Source: Streptomyces sp. P3 (GTDB lineage Bacteria; Actinomycetota; Actinomycetes; Streptomycetales; Streptomycetaceae). Taken from it: 64,000 nucleotides of DNA. The DNA is taken from NCBI GenBank assembly GCA_016893485.2, contig JAFEKX020000001.1:3534001-3598000 (forward strand), read 5' to 3'. Below are positions 44,989 through 55,726 of the stretch, piece by piece. Below the pieces are notes generated by a model. That model searched no databases and was not told where the DNA came from. It saw only the letters and a program-made list of their open reading frames with translations. The translations under genes were made by a program, and so were the position numbers. Position 1 is the first letter of the stretch, and each line of letters starts with the position of its first letter.

Positions 44989-47584
44989 GTGCCCGGTGAG
45001 AATCTGACCCGCGACGAGGCCCGCGAGCGGGCCGCCCTGCTGTCCGTCGACGGGTACGACGTGTCCCTCGACCTGCGCTCGGCGGTCGGTGACGACGCAG
45101 GCGCGGGGCCGCGGACCTTCCGGTCGGTGACGACGATCCGGTTCCGCTGTGCCGAGCCGGGCGCGGCGAGCTTCGCGGACCTGATCGCCCCGGCCGTGAC
45201 CGCCGTGTCGCTGAACGGCAAGGACCTCGACCCGGGCGCGGTCTTCGACGGCACGCGCATCCAGCTGGACGACCTGGCCGCGGAGAACGAGCTGGTCGTC
45301 GACGCGCAGTGCGCGTACTCCCGCACCGGCGAGGGCATGCACCGCTTCGTCGACCCCGAGGACGGCGAGGTCTACCTCTACACGCAGTACGAGCCGGCCG
45401 ACTCCCGCCGTGTCTTCGCCACCTTCGAGCAGCCCGACCTGAAGGCGCCGTTCCGCGCCGAGGTGAAGGCCCCCGAGGGCTGGACGGTGTGGAGCAACGG
45501 CGTCGGCGAACTGACCGACGGCGTATGGAAGTTCGCGGAGACGAAGCCGATCTCGACGTACATCACGGCGTTCCTCGCGGGCCCGTACCACTACGTCACG
45601 GACGCGTACTCCCGCACCTTCGACGACGGTACGACGCTGGAGATCCCGCTCGGCGCGATGTGCCGCAGGGGCTCGCGCCGCACTTCGACGCCGACGACGT
45701 CTTCCTGATCACCAAGCAGGGCCTGGACTTCTTCCACGACCACTTCGACTACCCGTACCCCTTCGGGAAGTACGACCAGGCGTTCGTGCCGGAGTACAAC
45801 CTCGGGGCGATGGAGAACCCGGGGCTCGTCACCTTCCGCGAGGAGTACATCTTCCGGGGAAGGTCACGCAGGCGTCCTACTCGGGGCGGGCGAACACGAT
45901 CCTGCACGAGATGGCGCACATGTGGTTCGGTGACCTCGTCACCATGGAGTGGTGGGACGACCTGTGGCTGAAGGAGTCGTTCGCCGACTTCATGGGCGCG
46001 TTCGCCCTGGTCGGCGCGACCCGCTTCACCGACGGCTGGATCACCTTCGCCAACCGCCGCAAGGCGTGGGCCTACCGCGCGGACCAGCTGCCCTCCACGC
46101 ACCCGGTGACCGCCGACATCCGCGACCTCCAGGACGCCAAGCTCAACTTCGACGGCATCACGTACGCCAAGGGGGCGTCCGTACTGAAGCAGTTGGTGGC
46201 CTACGCCGGCCAGGACGCGTTCCTGGAGGGCGCGCGCCGCTACTTCAAGCGGAACGCGTACGGCAACACGCGCCTCGGTGACCTGCTGTCCGTGCTCGAG
46301 GAGACGAGCGGGCGGGACATGACGTCCTGGGCGCGGTCCTGGCTGCAGACCGCCGGGGTCAACTCCCTGACTCCGCAAGTGGTGTTGGACGTGGAGGACG
46401 GCCGTATCGCCGAGCTGACCGTGCTCCAGGAGGCGGCGGAATCCCACCCCGAACTGCGCCCGCACCGGGTGGCGGTGGGCCTCTACCGCATGGAGGGCGA
46501 CCGGCTCGTGCGGTACGAGCGGGCCGAGGTGGACGTCGACGGTCCGCGCACCGTCGTGGTCGAACTGGCCGGTGCGGACGCCCCGGAGCTGGTGCTCGTC
46601 AACGACGACGACCTCACGTACTGCAAGACCCGCTTCGACGCGACCTCGCTGGACACCCTGCGCGACCACCTCGGGGCGCTCACCGACCCGATGGCGCGGG
46701 CGCTGTGCTGGTCGGCGCTGTGGAACATGACGCGGGACGCGCTGCTGCTCGCGCCCGACTTCATCGACCTGGTGATGCGGTTCGGGCGCCGGGAGACCGA
46801 CATCGGCGTGCTCCAGATGCTGCACGCCTGGGCGAACTCGGCGCTGGTCGACTACTCGCCGCCGTGGTGGCGCGAGACCGGCGCGAAGCTCCTGGCGCAT
46901 GTCGCGCTGCGGGATCTACGGGACGCCGAGCCGGGCAGCGAACACCAGCTGGCGTGGGCGCGGTTCTACGCGTCGGTGGCGTCGGCGCCGGAGGAACTCG
47001 CCCTGTTGCAGGCCCTGTTGGACGGCACGGAGCAGATCGAGGGCCTGGCCGTCGACCAGGAGCTGCGCTGGGCGTTCCTGGAGCCGCTGGCCGCGCACGG
47101 CGCCGCCGACGAGTCCGCCGTGGCCGCCGAACTGGCCCGGGACGACACCGCGTCGGGCAAGCGCCACCAGGTCCGCTGTCTCGCCGCCCGGCCCTCGGCC
47201 GCCGTCAAGGCGCAGGCGTGGGCGCAGGTCGTGGAGTCGGACACGCTGTCCAACGCGCTCGTCGAGGCGACCATCGCGGGCTTCGTGCAGCCCTCGCAGC
47301 GGGAGCTGCTCGCGCCGTACACGGAGAAGTACTTCGCGGCGATCGAGCGGGTGTGGGCCGAGCGGTCGATCCAGATCGGCGTGGACGTGGTGCGGGGACT
47401 GTTCCCGGCGTACCCGGCGGCCGAGGACGCGCAGGCGACGCTGGACGCGACGGACGCGTGGCTGACCTCCCACGAGGGGGCGGCACCGGCGCTGCGGAGG
47501 TTGGTGCTGGAGTCGCGGGACGACCTGGCGCGGGCGCTGCGGGCGCAGGCGGCGGACAACGAGGGGCGCGGCGCACAGGGCTGA
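44989..47584 (+). CDS. pepN: Aminopeptidase N, M1 family (first copy)
   Basis: A zinc aminopeptidase of about 865 residues. The N-terminal beta-domain starts [20 protein letters not shown]. The exopeptidase motif is NLGAMENPG, the zinc site [12 protein letters not shown] with the third ligand Glu in [10 protein letters not shown], and the C-terminal ERAP1-like helical domain runs to [14 protein letters not shown]. Two single-base losses (about 45663 and 45866) break the frame before the zinc site. The start GTG follows GAGGGA. A paralogue begins at 63139. Confidence 0.93.
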
Positions 47585-47643
47585 TCCTTGGCCTGCGATT
47601 GGCCTCTGCGTGACCGTTACCGAATACAGGTAATCCTCCCCGT

Positions 47644-47676
47644 AACCCCTGGTCCACCCCATCCGGACCAGGGGTT
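47644..47676 (+). terminator. Terminator of the aminopeptidase gene
   Basis: AACCCCTGGTC pairs with GACCAGGGGTT, followed by TT. Confidence 0.85.
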
Positions 47677-47785
47677 TTCGGCCCCTACTCGGCATCCGAA
47701 CGCCTGTCCTTTAGTACCGCGTTGTCCGGATTTGTCGACGGGTGTGTAACAGCGGTTAGGAGCGGATCCGGCGCGGGAAACCCCG

Positions 47786-48835
47786 TTGCATGAACCACGA
47801 CACCCCGCTCTCCCCCGCCCCCTCAGCCACCTCTCCGAGGTCCACCGCCGGGTTCTGACGACGGCTCAGCTCCGGGCGCACGGTGTCCCGGCGGCCGAGG
47901 TGAACGAGCAGTGCCGCCCCGACGGGCCGTGGCAGCAGTTCCTCCCCGGCGTGGTCCTGCTGCACTCCGGCCCGCCGACCGGCGAGGAGCGGCTGCACGC
48001 GGTGCTGCTGTACGCGGCGCGGGAGCGGACGGCGGGGGTCCCGGTCCAGCCCGGCGCGGAGGAGCCGCACCGCCCCGTGTACGCCGAGACCGTGCTCACC
48101 GGCATGGCCGCGCTGACCCTGCACGGCTTCACCGCCGCCCCGGAGCTGGCCTCCCTCACAGCTCGACGTCCTGGTCCCCGTATGCGCCGGCTGCGCTCGA
48201 CGGGCTGCGCGCGGATCGTCCGCACCGCCTCGCTCCCCACCCCGCAGCAGGTGAAGGGCGTCCCGGTCGCCCCGGTGCCGCGGGCCCTCGCGGACGCGGT
48301 GGCCGAGCTGTCGGACGCGAACGCGGTACGCGGGCTGCTCACCGAGGCGGTACGCGGCGGTCACTGCGAACCGGCCGCGGTGGTACGGGAGTTGAACAAC
48401 GCGAAGCTGCTCAGCCGCCCGCACGTGGTGGACGCGGTGGACTCGCTGCTGGCCGAGGGCCGCGCGATCGCGGAGGAGCGCCTCTACCGGATGGTGAGCG
48501 AGTACGGCCTCCCCGACCCGGTGTGGAACGTCGACCTGCGCCTGCCCGGCGGCCCGCACCTGGGCGGCCTCGACGCGTACTGGCCGGAGCAGGCGGTGGC
48601 CGTGGAGCTGGACACCCGCGCACCGCGTCAAGGCCATCGGCAGGATGACGACGCGCTGTGGTCGGAGTACGCCCGCAAGCGCGAGCACCTGGAGCGGCTG
48701 GGCATCACGGTCGTCCACATCACCCCGAAGAAGCTCCGGGAAGGGATCGAGCAACAGGCGGCGGTGGTCCGTACGGCGCTGATGGCGGCGGCCGACCGTG
48801 ATCCGGCCGCGTATGTCGTGGTGCTGCCCCGGTAG
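47786..48835 (+). CDS. AbiEi-like / DUF559-type nuclease-fold protein
   Basis: About 349 residues. The N-terminal half resembles the winged-helix of AbiEi-type proteins (HRRVLTTAQLRAHGV..LPGVVLLHSGPPT..LTGMAALTLHGF). The C-terminal half has GGLDAYWPEQAVAVELDTRAPRQ and REHLERLGITVVHITPKKLRE, the Vsr/DUF559 PD-(D/E)xK-like layout with an acidic motif. A stretch at about 48155-48190 is locally frame-shifted (the alternate frame reads QLDVLVPV). Proteins like this are common and poorly characterised in Streptomyces. No toxin partner lies next to it. Confidence 0.6.
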   Translation: MHEPRHPALPRPLSHLSEVHRRVLTTAQLRAHGVPAAEVNEQCRPDGPWQQFLPGVVLLHSGPPTGEERLHAVLLYAARERTAGVPVQPGAEEPHRPVYAETVLTGMAALTLHGFTAAPELASLTARRPGPRMRRLRSTGCARIVRTASLPTPQQVKGVPVAPVPRALADAVAELSDANAVRGLLTEAVRGGHCEPAAVVRELNNAKLLSRPHVVDAVDSLLAEGRAIAEERLYRMVSEYGLPDPVWNVDLRLPGGPHLGGLDAYWPEQAVAVELDTRAPRQGHRQDDDALWSEYARKREHLERLGITVVHITPKKLREGIEQQAAVVRTALMAAADRDPAAYVVVLPR

Positions 48836-48907
48836 TGACGGACCGGGGCGGGATCAGGAGGGGAGAGGAGGGGCCACCGGGGTCGGTGGCCCCTCCTCAT
48901 GTCTGCC

Positions 48908-50171
48908 CTACAGGGGTTCGGGCAACGGCGGCGGGGCGGTGCTCGTCGTCGTGTGTCCCGCGTGGAGGCCGTCGATGAGGGCGGCGTAGGAGGCGATCAT
49001 GCGCGTACGGCTGAACCGTTCGCGGCTGCGGGCATGGGCCTCGGCGAACTCCGCGCGGCCTACGACCGCCTCGGTCCAGGCCGCCGCGACGGCGTCCGGG
49101 TCGGGGGCGTGATGATGCCGTGCCCGGCGACGATGGAGGCGCTGTCGCCGACGTCGGTGGCGACGGGGACGGCGCCGCACATCATGCCCTCGATCAGGCA
49201 GAGGGGTGCGGCCTCGCCGAAGGACGAGGTGAGCGCGACGACGTCCGAACCGGCGTAGACGGTCTCCATGTCCCGCCGTACGCCGAGGAGATGGAGCCGG
49301 TCGGTGAGCGTGGCTCGCTCCTCCCCGAAGGCGTCGTCGATGTCGGCGGAGAGGGCGGGCTGATCGTGGTCGGTCATGCCCGCGCCGCACATCAGCACAT
49401 GACCGGCGGGTTCGCGCCGTAGCCACGCGCGGGCGGCGCGGAGGAAGAGGGGGATGTTCTTCATCGTGGCGTAGCGGGCCGCGAAGACGACGACGGGGGC
49501 GGTGTCCGGGATGCCGAGGGAGGCGCGCAGGGCGAGCCGACGGGCCGGGTCGGGACGGAAGCGGAGCAGGTCCACGCCGTTGGGGATGACGTGGAGGACC
49601 TCGGGCGGGATGCCGGCGGCCTGGTAGGCGTCGCGGGTGGACTCCGCGCAGCAGACGGCGGCGACGACCTTGCCGTCGGCGATGGCGGACTTCAGCTCGT
49701 CGAGGGCCGTGCCCGAGTGCTCGGGGTCCGAGCGGTGCAGGCACGCGACGATCGGGCGGCGGGGCAGGCCCGCCTGGTTGAGCAGCGAGAGCGGCTGTTC
49801 CTTGAGGGACAGGACGACGTCGGCGTCGGCGAGGGCACGGGCGGTGTCGGCGAGTTCGGGCCCGCCGAACCCTTCCGTGACCGGATCGCCGTCGCCGTGG
49901 AAGCTGCGGCCGAGCGTGGAGACGCCGACCCCTGCCGAGGTCAGTTGCTGATAGCAGGCGTCGTTCTCCATGGCCTGCCGGGTTGCTTCTCGGTGTACTT
50001 CTCCGTGGATGCTGAGCACCGTATGGTGCTGGCCGCCCTCCACCAGTCCCAGAACGACGTCGCTGTGGACGATGCGGGCTCCTCCGGAGAAGAACCCTCG
50101 TAGACCGACAGCACGTGCAGTTCGTGTCTAGCGCGCACACGACCACCCGCCTTGCGTATGAATCGAGCCAT
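48908..50171 (-). CDS. Glycosyltransferase family 4 protein
   Basis: A retaining GT-B glycosyltransferase of about 420 residues. The start ATG at 50171 reads MARFIRKAGGRVRARHELHVLSVYEG. The sugar-nucleotide part has HVIPNGVDLLRFRPDP, FAARYATMKNIPLFLRA and SFGEAAPLCLIEGMMCGAVPVATDVG, the EX7E-type motif. Two single-base errors (about 50090 and 49105) break the frame. The end is PPPLPEPL. Probably transfers a sugar to a surface glycan or lipid. Confidence 0.85.
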
Positions 50172-50267
50172 CCCCGTGAACAGCGGGTTAGCCGTTATGA
50201 GGCGGCACGGACATTTCGTACGAATGAACTGGGCGTCTCGTGTCTGGGTCCGGTTGGTTATCCGGGG

Positions 50268-50430
50268 TCAATTGGTACGGGGGCCTACGGCGAGCTGGAC
50301 GCGAACCGTCTTTCCGATGTCTCCGCGCGGAAACCAACCGAGGGATTCGGTGAGGCCGGCGACGGCGAGAAGTCCACGCCCGTTCTCCCCTCCGGGGCTG
50401 CGCCAGGAGGTCCTGACGCGAGAGAAACCG
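50268..50430 (-). pseudogene. 3' remnant of an RsbW-like ATP-binding anti-sigma factor
   Basis: The segment reads SPGGENGRGLLAVAGLTES then LGWFPRGDIGKTVRVQLAV and a stop. This is the G-box and C-terminus of a HATPase_c anti-sigma/regulatory kinase. The N-box and the rest of the ATPase domain are absent, because the serine hydrolase gene ends directly upstream. No start or ribosome site is visible. I read it as a truncated remnant. Confidence 0.5.
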
Positions 50431-50448
50431 GTCAAACTGCACCTGGCC

Positions 50449-51601
50449 TCACGTTCCGCAGAACTCCCCACCACCACCGCCCCCGCGTCCCCGACCAGTC
50501 CCCGTTGAAGTTGAACGCCAGGGAGTGGCTCCCGTCCGCCGTCGTCACCGCCACCGACGACGAACCGTGGATGCCGCCGTCGTGGCCCCAGACGTGGACC
50601 CCGCAGGGCAGGGTGATGTCGATCAGGCCCAGGCCGTAGCGCATGTAGCCGCTGTCCTCGCCCGCCGGCACCGTCGTCTTCATTTCCTTCAGCTGCCTCG
50701 GCGGCAGCAACTCGCCCCGGAGCAGGGCGCCGTAGAAGCGGTCCAGGTCCGAGGAGTCGGAGATCAGTGAGCCCGCCGAGGAGGCGATGGTCGGGTTCAG
50801 TCGCGTGACGTCGTACGTCGGGCCCGTCGGCGTCTGTGCCAGCTTGCTGTACGCGTGGCTGCTGGGCCGCGGGACCGTGACCCTCGCGCCTGGGAGTGAC
50901 GTCGCCTTCAGGTGAAGGGGGTTGATGATGCGGCGGCGGATCTCCGTCTCGTACGAGTGGCCCGTGACCTTCTGGATCACCATGCCGGCCAGGACGTAGT
51001 TCGTGTTGGAGTAGTTCCATGACGTGCCCGGGGCGAAGTCCGGCTTGTGGGACATGGCGATCGCCACCAGGTCGGCCGCGCTCTTCGTGTCGTAACGGTG
51101 CTGGAAGAAGCCGTCCTTGGTGAAGTACGCGGTGCCGAAGTCGTCGTCCGCCGTGTAGTTGAAGATGCCGCTGGTGTGGCCGAGGAGTTCGCGGAGGGTG
51201 ATTCTCGTGGCGTCGTAGCCGTTGCCCTCCACCACGCCCGGCAGCCATTTCTCCACCGTGTCGTCGAGCGACAGGCGTCCCGCTGCCTCCAGTTGGAGGA
51301 TCACCGTCGACACGAACGTCTTGGTGATGCTGCCCACCCGGTAGCGGTCGTCGGCCGAACGCGGCTTGCCGGTGCGGAGGTTGCCCACACCGGCTGTCGT
51401 CGACCAGGTGGTGCCGTCGTCCTTCACTGTCGCCGTGACGCCGGGTACGCCGACGTCGACGGCCGCCTGGATGGCCTTACGGGTGGCGGTGTGGTCCTGG
51501 GTCTTTCCTGCGGGGTCCGCCGCCGTCGCGGGTCCCGCCAGTGCGACCGACAGCGCCACCGCTGTCGTCGCCATGAGTGCCGTACGGACTCTCAGTCCCA
51601 T
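50449..51601 (-). CDS. Secreted serine hydrolase, beta-lactamase/DD-peptidase family
   Basis: A Sec signal peptide (MGLRVRTALMATTAVALSVA..GPATAA) precedes a class C-type domain. The SxxK motif is SITK, the YxN motif YSN, and the third motif HDGGIHG. The raw frame runs to 50432; adding two G near 50476-50500 gives the ending WSGDAGAVVVGEFCGT and a stop at 50449. About 385 residues. Likely a D-alanyl-D-alanine carboxypeptidase or esterase acting on the wall. The start follows GGGGGAAG. Confidence 0.88.
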
Positions 51602-51678
51602 GTCTTCCCCCTTCGTCGGGGGAGGGACTCGGCGGCGTGTGGCCAAGGTTGCCCGGGTGTATGCCAGTTGAGTGAGTT

Positions 51679-53453
51679 TCAGCCCTTCTTGAGGAGCAGC
51701 TCCGTGTTGCGGTCCTTCGCGTCGCCGCCCAGCACCGTGCTGGAACCCGGCGCGTTGTACGACAGTTCGCGGTAGAGGGCCGCGAGGCCGGTCTGGGTGA
51801 GGTCGGAGAAGTCGGTGCGGTGCGGGGCCGCGGACTCGATCAGGGTGGTGAAGAGGGACAGCGTGCCGTCCTTGTTGTCCACCAGCTCGATGACCCGGGC
51901 GAGTTGGGGATAGTCGACGTGCGAGGCGGTCGAGATCTCCCAGAAGCTGCGGCCGTCGGGCGCCGAGTGCGGGGTGATGACGTTGCGGTGGATGTGGCCG
52001 TTGACCCAGGCCAGCACGTTCGGGTGGCTGCCGAGGAGCGCGATGACCGCCGAGCCCTCGTAGCGCCGCTCGGTGGGGTGCGCCGGGTCGGGGCGGGTGT
52101 TGTCCATCGTCTTGCTGGTGTGGTGGCTGAAGATCACCGCGTACGAGTCCTTGTTGTTGTCGCGGAGCGTCTTGTCCAGCCACCTCAACTGCGTTGCCCC
52201 GATGGACCCTTCGTAGTGGCCACCCGCGTCCGTGGTGTCGAGGCTGATGCCGATCACGTCGTCGGCGATGCGGAACGCGTAGTACTGCGTGCCCGCGTCG
52301 ACGTTCGCGGAGGAGTAGCCGTGGCCGACCGGGCCGAGGCCCTGGTAGGCCGGGTCGAGGTGGGCCTTGAGGTACTCGGCGGAGGTGTACGGGGCGCGCT
52401 TCTCGTCCGGCGTGATCGAGCGCGCGGAACGGGCGTGCGCCTTGAGGAAGTCGCGGTAGCCGGAGCCCTTGGGGTCCTTGGCGTCCCGGATCGAGTTCTG
52501 CAGCTTCTTCGCCTCGGCCGCCGTCGCGGTCATCAACTTCTTGCCGCCGATGGCGAGTTCGGTGAGGTAGGGGTCCGCGTGCGAGCCGAAGCAGCCGAGC
52601 GGCAGCGCGTCGTGGTTGCCGACCGTGGAGTACCAGGGCAGGTTGAGGCCGGGGCTGCGGACCTCGCGGATCGCGGCGGCCAGGAAGCCCTTGAGGTGGG
52701 GGAAGCCGACCTGCTTGTCGCCGTCGCGCAGGGTGGCGTCGGGCTGCCAGTACAGCTTGAGGCCGCTGTTCTGGACGCCCTCGTAGTGGCGCGGGTCACC
52801 GGTGTTGGGGGCGAACCGGCCGCCGCTCATGATCTTCATGAACCATTCCAGCTCGGATTTCGCGTTGTTGTCCGTGTTGTCGCCGGTGGTCATCACGAAG
52901 TGCAGCGGGGAGCCGGTCACCGGGGCGCCGCGCAGCGCGTTGACCCGCTCGACCAGCGAGATCCCGCCCTGCACGGTCAACGCCTCGTGCGGACGCCACG
53001 CGTGCTTGTCGGTGGAGCGCAAGTACTCCAGCCGCAGCGGGTGCTGAGTGTCCATCAGGTGCAGATCGGTGAACTGCACGAACGACGCGAGTGCCGTACG
53101 GCGGCCCGCGCGCCCGGACTTGGCGGCGGCGAGGTCACCGCGCACGACGCGCTTCCAGCCGGCGCCGTCGCCGAGCCGGCGGTAACCGGAACTGGTGCGC
53201 GGGGCGGCGACCGTGGCGAGGGTGGTGCCCTTGGTGTACGGGGCCAGGGGTGCGGCCGGTGCCTTGCGGGACTGTGCCACGGGCGCCTCGGCGACTCCCT
53301 CGGCCGCGGCGGCGTCGGCCGTGGCGGCCTCGCTGTCGGTGGGCCGTAGGGCGTACCCGACGCCTGCGGAGACGGACACGGCCGCGGTGGCGGCGAGGAC
53401 GGTACGGCGGTTGACCCCAGCACGGAGCTGGCGACAGAGCGTGTGCGCGACAT
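51679..53453 (-). CDS. Tat-exported metallophosphoesterase (TIGR03767-type)
   Basis: Calcineurin-like phosphoesterase of about 592 residues. Metal motifs are FTDLHLMD, TGDNTDNN, GNHDALP, FSHHTSKTMDN and NGHIHRNV. The N-terminus carries a twin-Arg signal, NRRTVLAATAAVSVSAGVG. I place the start at ATG 53453 (MSRTRSVASSVLG), after GGGAG; one missing G at about 53414 joins it to the signal. The open frame to 53562 uses a poor reading upstream. The enzyme is probably periplasmic/extracellular and acts on phosphate esters. Confidence 0.88.
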
Positions 53454-53705
53454 GGCGCGATCTCCCTGAGTACGAACTGCGTCGGCAGTGGTCGCGGGTG
53501 TTCGCGTCGATCGGTTTTCGATCGCGGTCGCGAAGTTCCCGCTCGTACTGGATGCTTGGCATCGGGGATGACCTGCGCGTAAACGAGACGGCAACGGGCA
53601 GCGCCGATCACCGTACGTGGATCTTGGCGGCCCCTGTGCGTTCGTGAACGCTCGTCGAGCCGCCGGGAAGCGGCTACTCCGTGTTCATCTGCCGGGGTAC
53701 TGAAG

Positions 53706-54154
53706 CTATTCCGGGAGCCTTCCGGTGACCGGTCGCTCGCGCCACAGTCGCAGCGCGGTGTCGATCAACCGGACCCGGGGCAGCGCGGATACGTCGTCCA
53801 GTGGATGCCAGGCCGCCATGTCGGTGGAGCCGCCGATTTCGTTGCGCAGCTCGCCGCCGACGATCCTCGCCTCGTAGACGATCCGGACGCCGTGGTGGTC
53901 CACCTTGCGGTGGTGGCTCCAGGGGACGACGCGGTGGGTGGTGTCCATGCCGAGCAGGGCGGTGACCTCGATGTGGTAGCCGGTTTCCTCCTCCAGTTCC
54001 CGTACGACCGTGTCGTTCGGGTGTTCGCCGTGGTCCATGCCGCCGCCGGGGAGGACCCACTCGTATCCGCCGGCCGGTGCGGGGGATCGGGCCAGCAGGA
54101 GTTGGTCGTCCCGGATGCAGATGGCGTAGGCGGCGACCCTCAGCTTTTGCGCAT
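53706..54154 (-). CDS. NUDIX hydrolase
   Basis: The NUDIX box GGGMDHGEHPNDTVVRELEE plus ETGY is complete with all catalytic Glu. The open frame begins only at 54038 inside the box. One missing A in an AAAA run at about 54146 links it to the ATG at 54154 (MRKKLRVAAYAICIRDDQL), giving a domain of about 149 residues. Hydrolyses a nucleoside diphosphate derivative; substrate unknown. Confidence 0.87.
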
Positions 54155-54220
54155 CCCGGAGACGTTAGGTGCTCTGCAGGAAGGGCCGCAATGTGTCGTT
54201 GTTTTGGTGCGGCGCCGTTG

Positions 54221-54252
54221 GGGCTGGTCGCGCAGTTCCCCGCGCCCCTATA
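54221..54252. repeat. Common Streptomyces dispersed GC-rich sequence
   Basis: GGGGCTGGTCGCGCAGTTCC followed by CCGCGCCCCT. I recognise it as a frequently repeated intergenic sequence of Streptomyces genomes. Confidence 0.6.
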
Positions 54253-54257
54253 GGGCA

Positions 54258-55164
54258 CTACCCCAACGGAGTTGGATTGGCAGGGGAGTATTCGGGAGGC
54301 GACCAGCGGAGTGGGAGTGCGGCGGGGCTCTCGACGACCTCGGCGACCGTGAAACGCACCCTGCGCTCCCCCTCCCCGTCGAACTCCGTCCTTGCCTCGC
54401 CGGTGAGTTGGAGGGTGGTGCCCGTGGTCCAGTCCAGGAAGAGGAGGCCGGCGCGGGGGTCGGCGACGAGGTTGCCGAGGCTGAGGAACATGGCGTTGCC
54501 CGTGTAGTCGGGCCAGACCAGCTCACGGGGTGAAGTCGCTTGTACGAAGCCGGGGTTGCCGCCCCGGTGGCTGGCGTCGGCGCCGCGGTCGTGGACGGTG
54601 GCGAGGAAGAAGGTGTCGGACACCGTGATGAACTCGGCCTGGGACGGGGTGAGTTCGGCGCTCCGCGCGGGTGGGCGGGGGCGCGGTCCGTGACCGACTC
54701 GTAGGACTCTCTCCGCTGGATGTACTTGGGGCAGTTGGCGAAGACGCGCTCCGCCTCGATCGCCCATCCCCTTTCCGTACGGCGGAGTCGGCCGTCCACT
54801 CTCATGCGGCGGCGGGTGCGGGGGTCCAGGGCGATCGTGCCGACCGGGAGGTCGTCCGTCTCGGCGAGAGCCTGGGTCAGGGGTCGGTGGGGCTCGGGGC
54901 GCCGGTGATCGAGATCTGGTGCGGGCCCGTCGCGCGGACGAAGCCCGGGGTGCCGGTGAGCGGGGAGGCCCATACCCGGCCCGTCGTCGGGTCGGCCGCG
55001 CCCAGGATCAGGAGGGGCTGGAGTTCGAGGAAGGCGGCGGCCACGGGTTTGATGCCCTGGCCGATGATCTGGCCGACGTGGTCGGCGAATTCACGCACGC
55101 CGACCCGGTCCTGCACGGCGCGGGAGCCCGCGTGATAGGTCTCCATGTCCTCAGCGGCTGCCAT
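54258..55164 (-). CDS. Pyridoxamine 5'-phosphate oxidase-family flavin protein
   Basis: About 303 residues, reassembled from three frames. The N-terminal part has FLELQPLLILGAADPTTGRVW, the middle GTIALDPRTRRRMRVDGRL and NCPKYIQRRESY, and the second half ATVHDRGADASHRGGNPGFV and PDYTGNAMFLSLGNLVADPRAGLL. This tandem layout matches the PNPOx-like FMN-binding proteins. Breaks at about 54890 and 54668. The start lies 2 bp from the VOC gene stop, so the two are likely coregulated. Confidence 0.82.
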
Positions 55165-55166
55165 GG

Positions 55167-55616
55167 CTAGAAGAACCCGCAGGTCGGGGCGTCGGAACTG
55201 GGGGCCGGCGCCTCCTCCGCGCCGGTCGGCACCGAGATCTCCAGGCGGGTGCCGTCCGGGTCGTGGAAGAAGATGCCGCCCGAGGCGCCGCCCTCGCGGT
55301 GCGCGACCACACCCTCGTACGCGAACTCGGCGCCGTAGGCCTTGAGCGCCTCCTCGTACCGCCGGACCCGCTCGATCGAGTCGGCCGCGAACGCGAGGTG
55401 GTGCAGGCCGGCGCGGTCGCTGTCGTACGGCCCCTGCGCCTGCTGCCAGAGGGTGAGGACGGGGCGGCCGTCGTCGGCGTCGCCCAGGAACGCGTACCGG
55501 CGGTCCCGCTCCTTGCCCTCGGCGAGGACCGCGAAGCCGAGGACGTCGCGGTAGAAGGCGAGGGAGCGGTCGAGGTCGGTGACGTTCAGGCCGGTGTGGC
55601 CGAGGTGCAGGGTCAT
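55167..55616 (-). CDS. VOC-family (glyoxalase/dioxygenase fold) protein
   Basis: 149 residues, intact, starting MTLHLGHTGLNVTDLDRSLAFYRDVLGF, with metal-ligand candidates in LHHLAFAADS and FFHDPDGTRLEI. Fold members include glyoxalase I, bleomycin and fosfomycin resistance proteins; the exact reaction is unknown. It is divergent from the CGNR regulator, with operator-like dyads between them, and followed by the flavin protein gene. Confidence 0.85.
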   Translation of the reverse strand: MTLHLGHTGLNVTDLDRSLAFYRDVLGFAVLAEGKERDRRYAFLGDADDGRPVLTLWQQAQGPYDSDRAGLHHLAFAADSIERVRRYEEALKAYGAEFAYEGVVAHREGGASGGIFFHDPDGTRLEISVPTGAEEAPAPSSDAPTCGFF

Positions 55617-55635
55617 GGGAAGCCCTTCGCTGACA

Positions 55636-55703
55636 TAACCGTTGTCGATGACTTTAACGGTTAGACTCGGCGAGGGCAACCGGTCACATACTCTTGACCG
55701 GTT
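55636..55703. promoter_or_regulatory. Two dyad operators between the VOC gene and the CGNR regulator
   Basis: TAACCGTT (55636-55643) with AACGGTTA (55656-55663), and AACCGGTCA (55678-55686) with TGACCGGTT (55695-55703). Both dyads sit in the divergent promoter region; the CGNR protein is the natural candidate to bind them. Confidence 0.6.
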
Positions 55704-55726
55704 AGATCAGAAGAGAGGCTCCCGCC

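Noticed and set aside
47786..48835. Complete type IV toxin-antitoxin system
   Set aside because: Only the AbiEi-like protein is present; no AbiEii-type nucleotidyltransferase toxin lies beside it.
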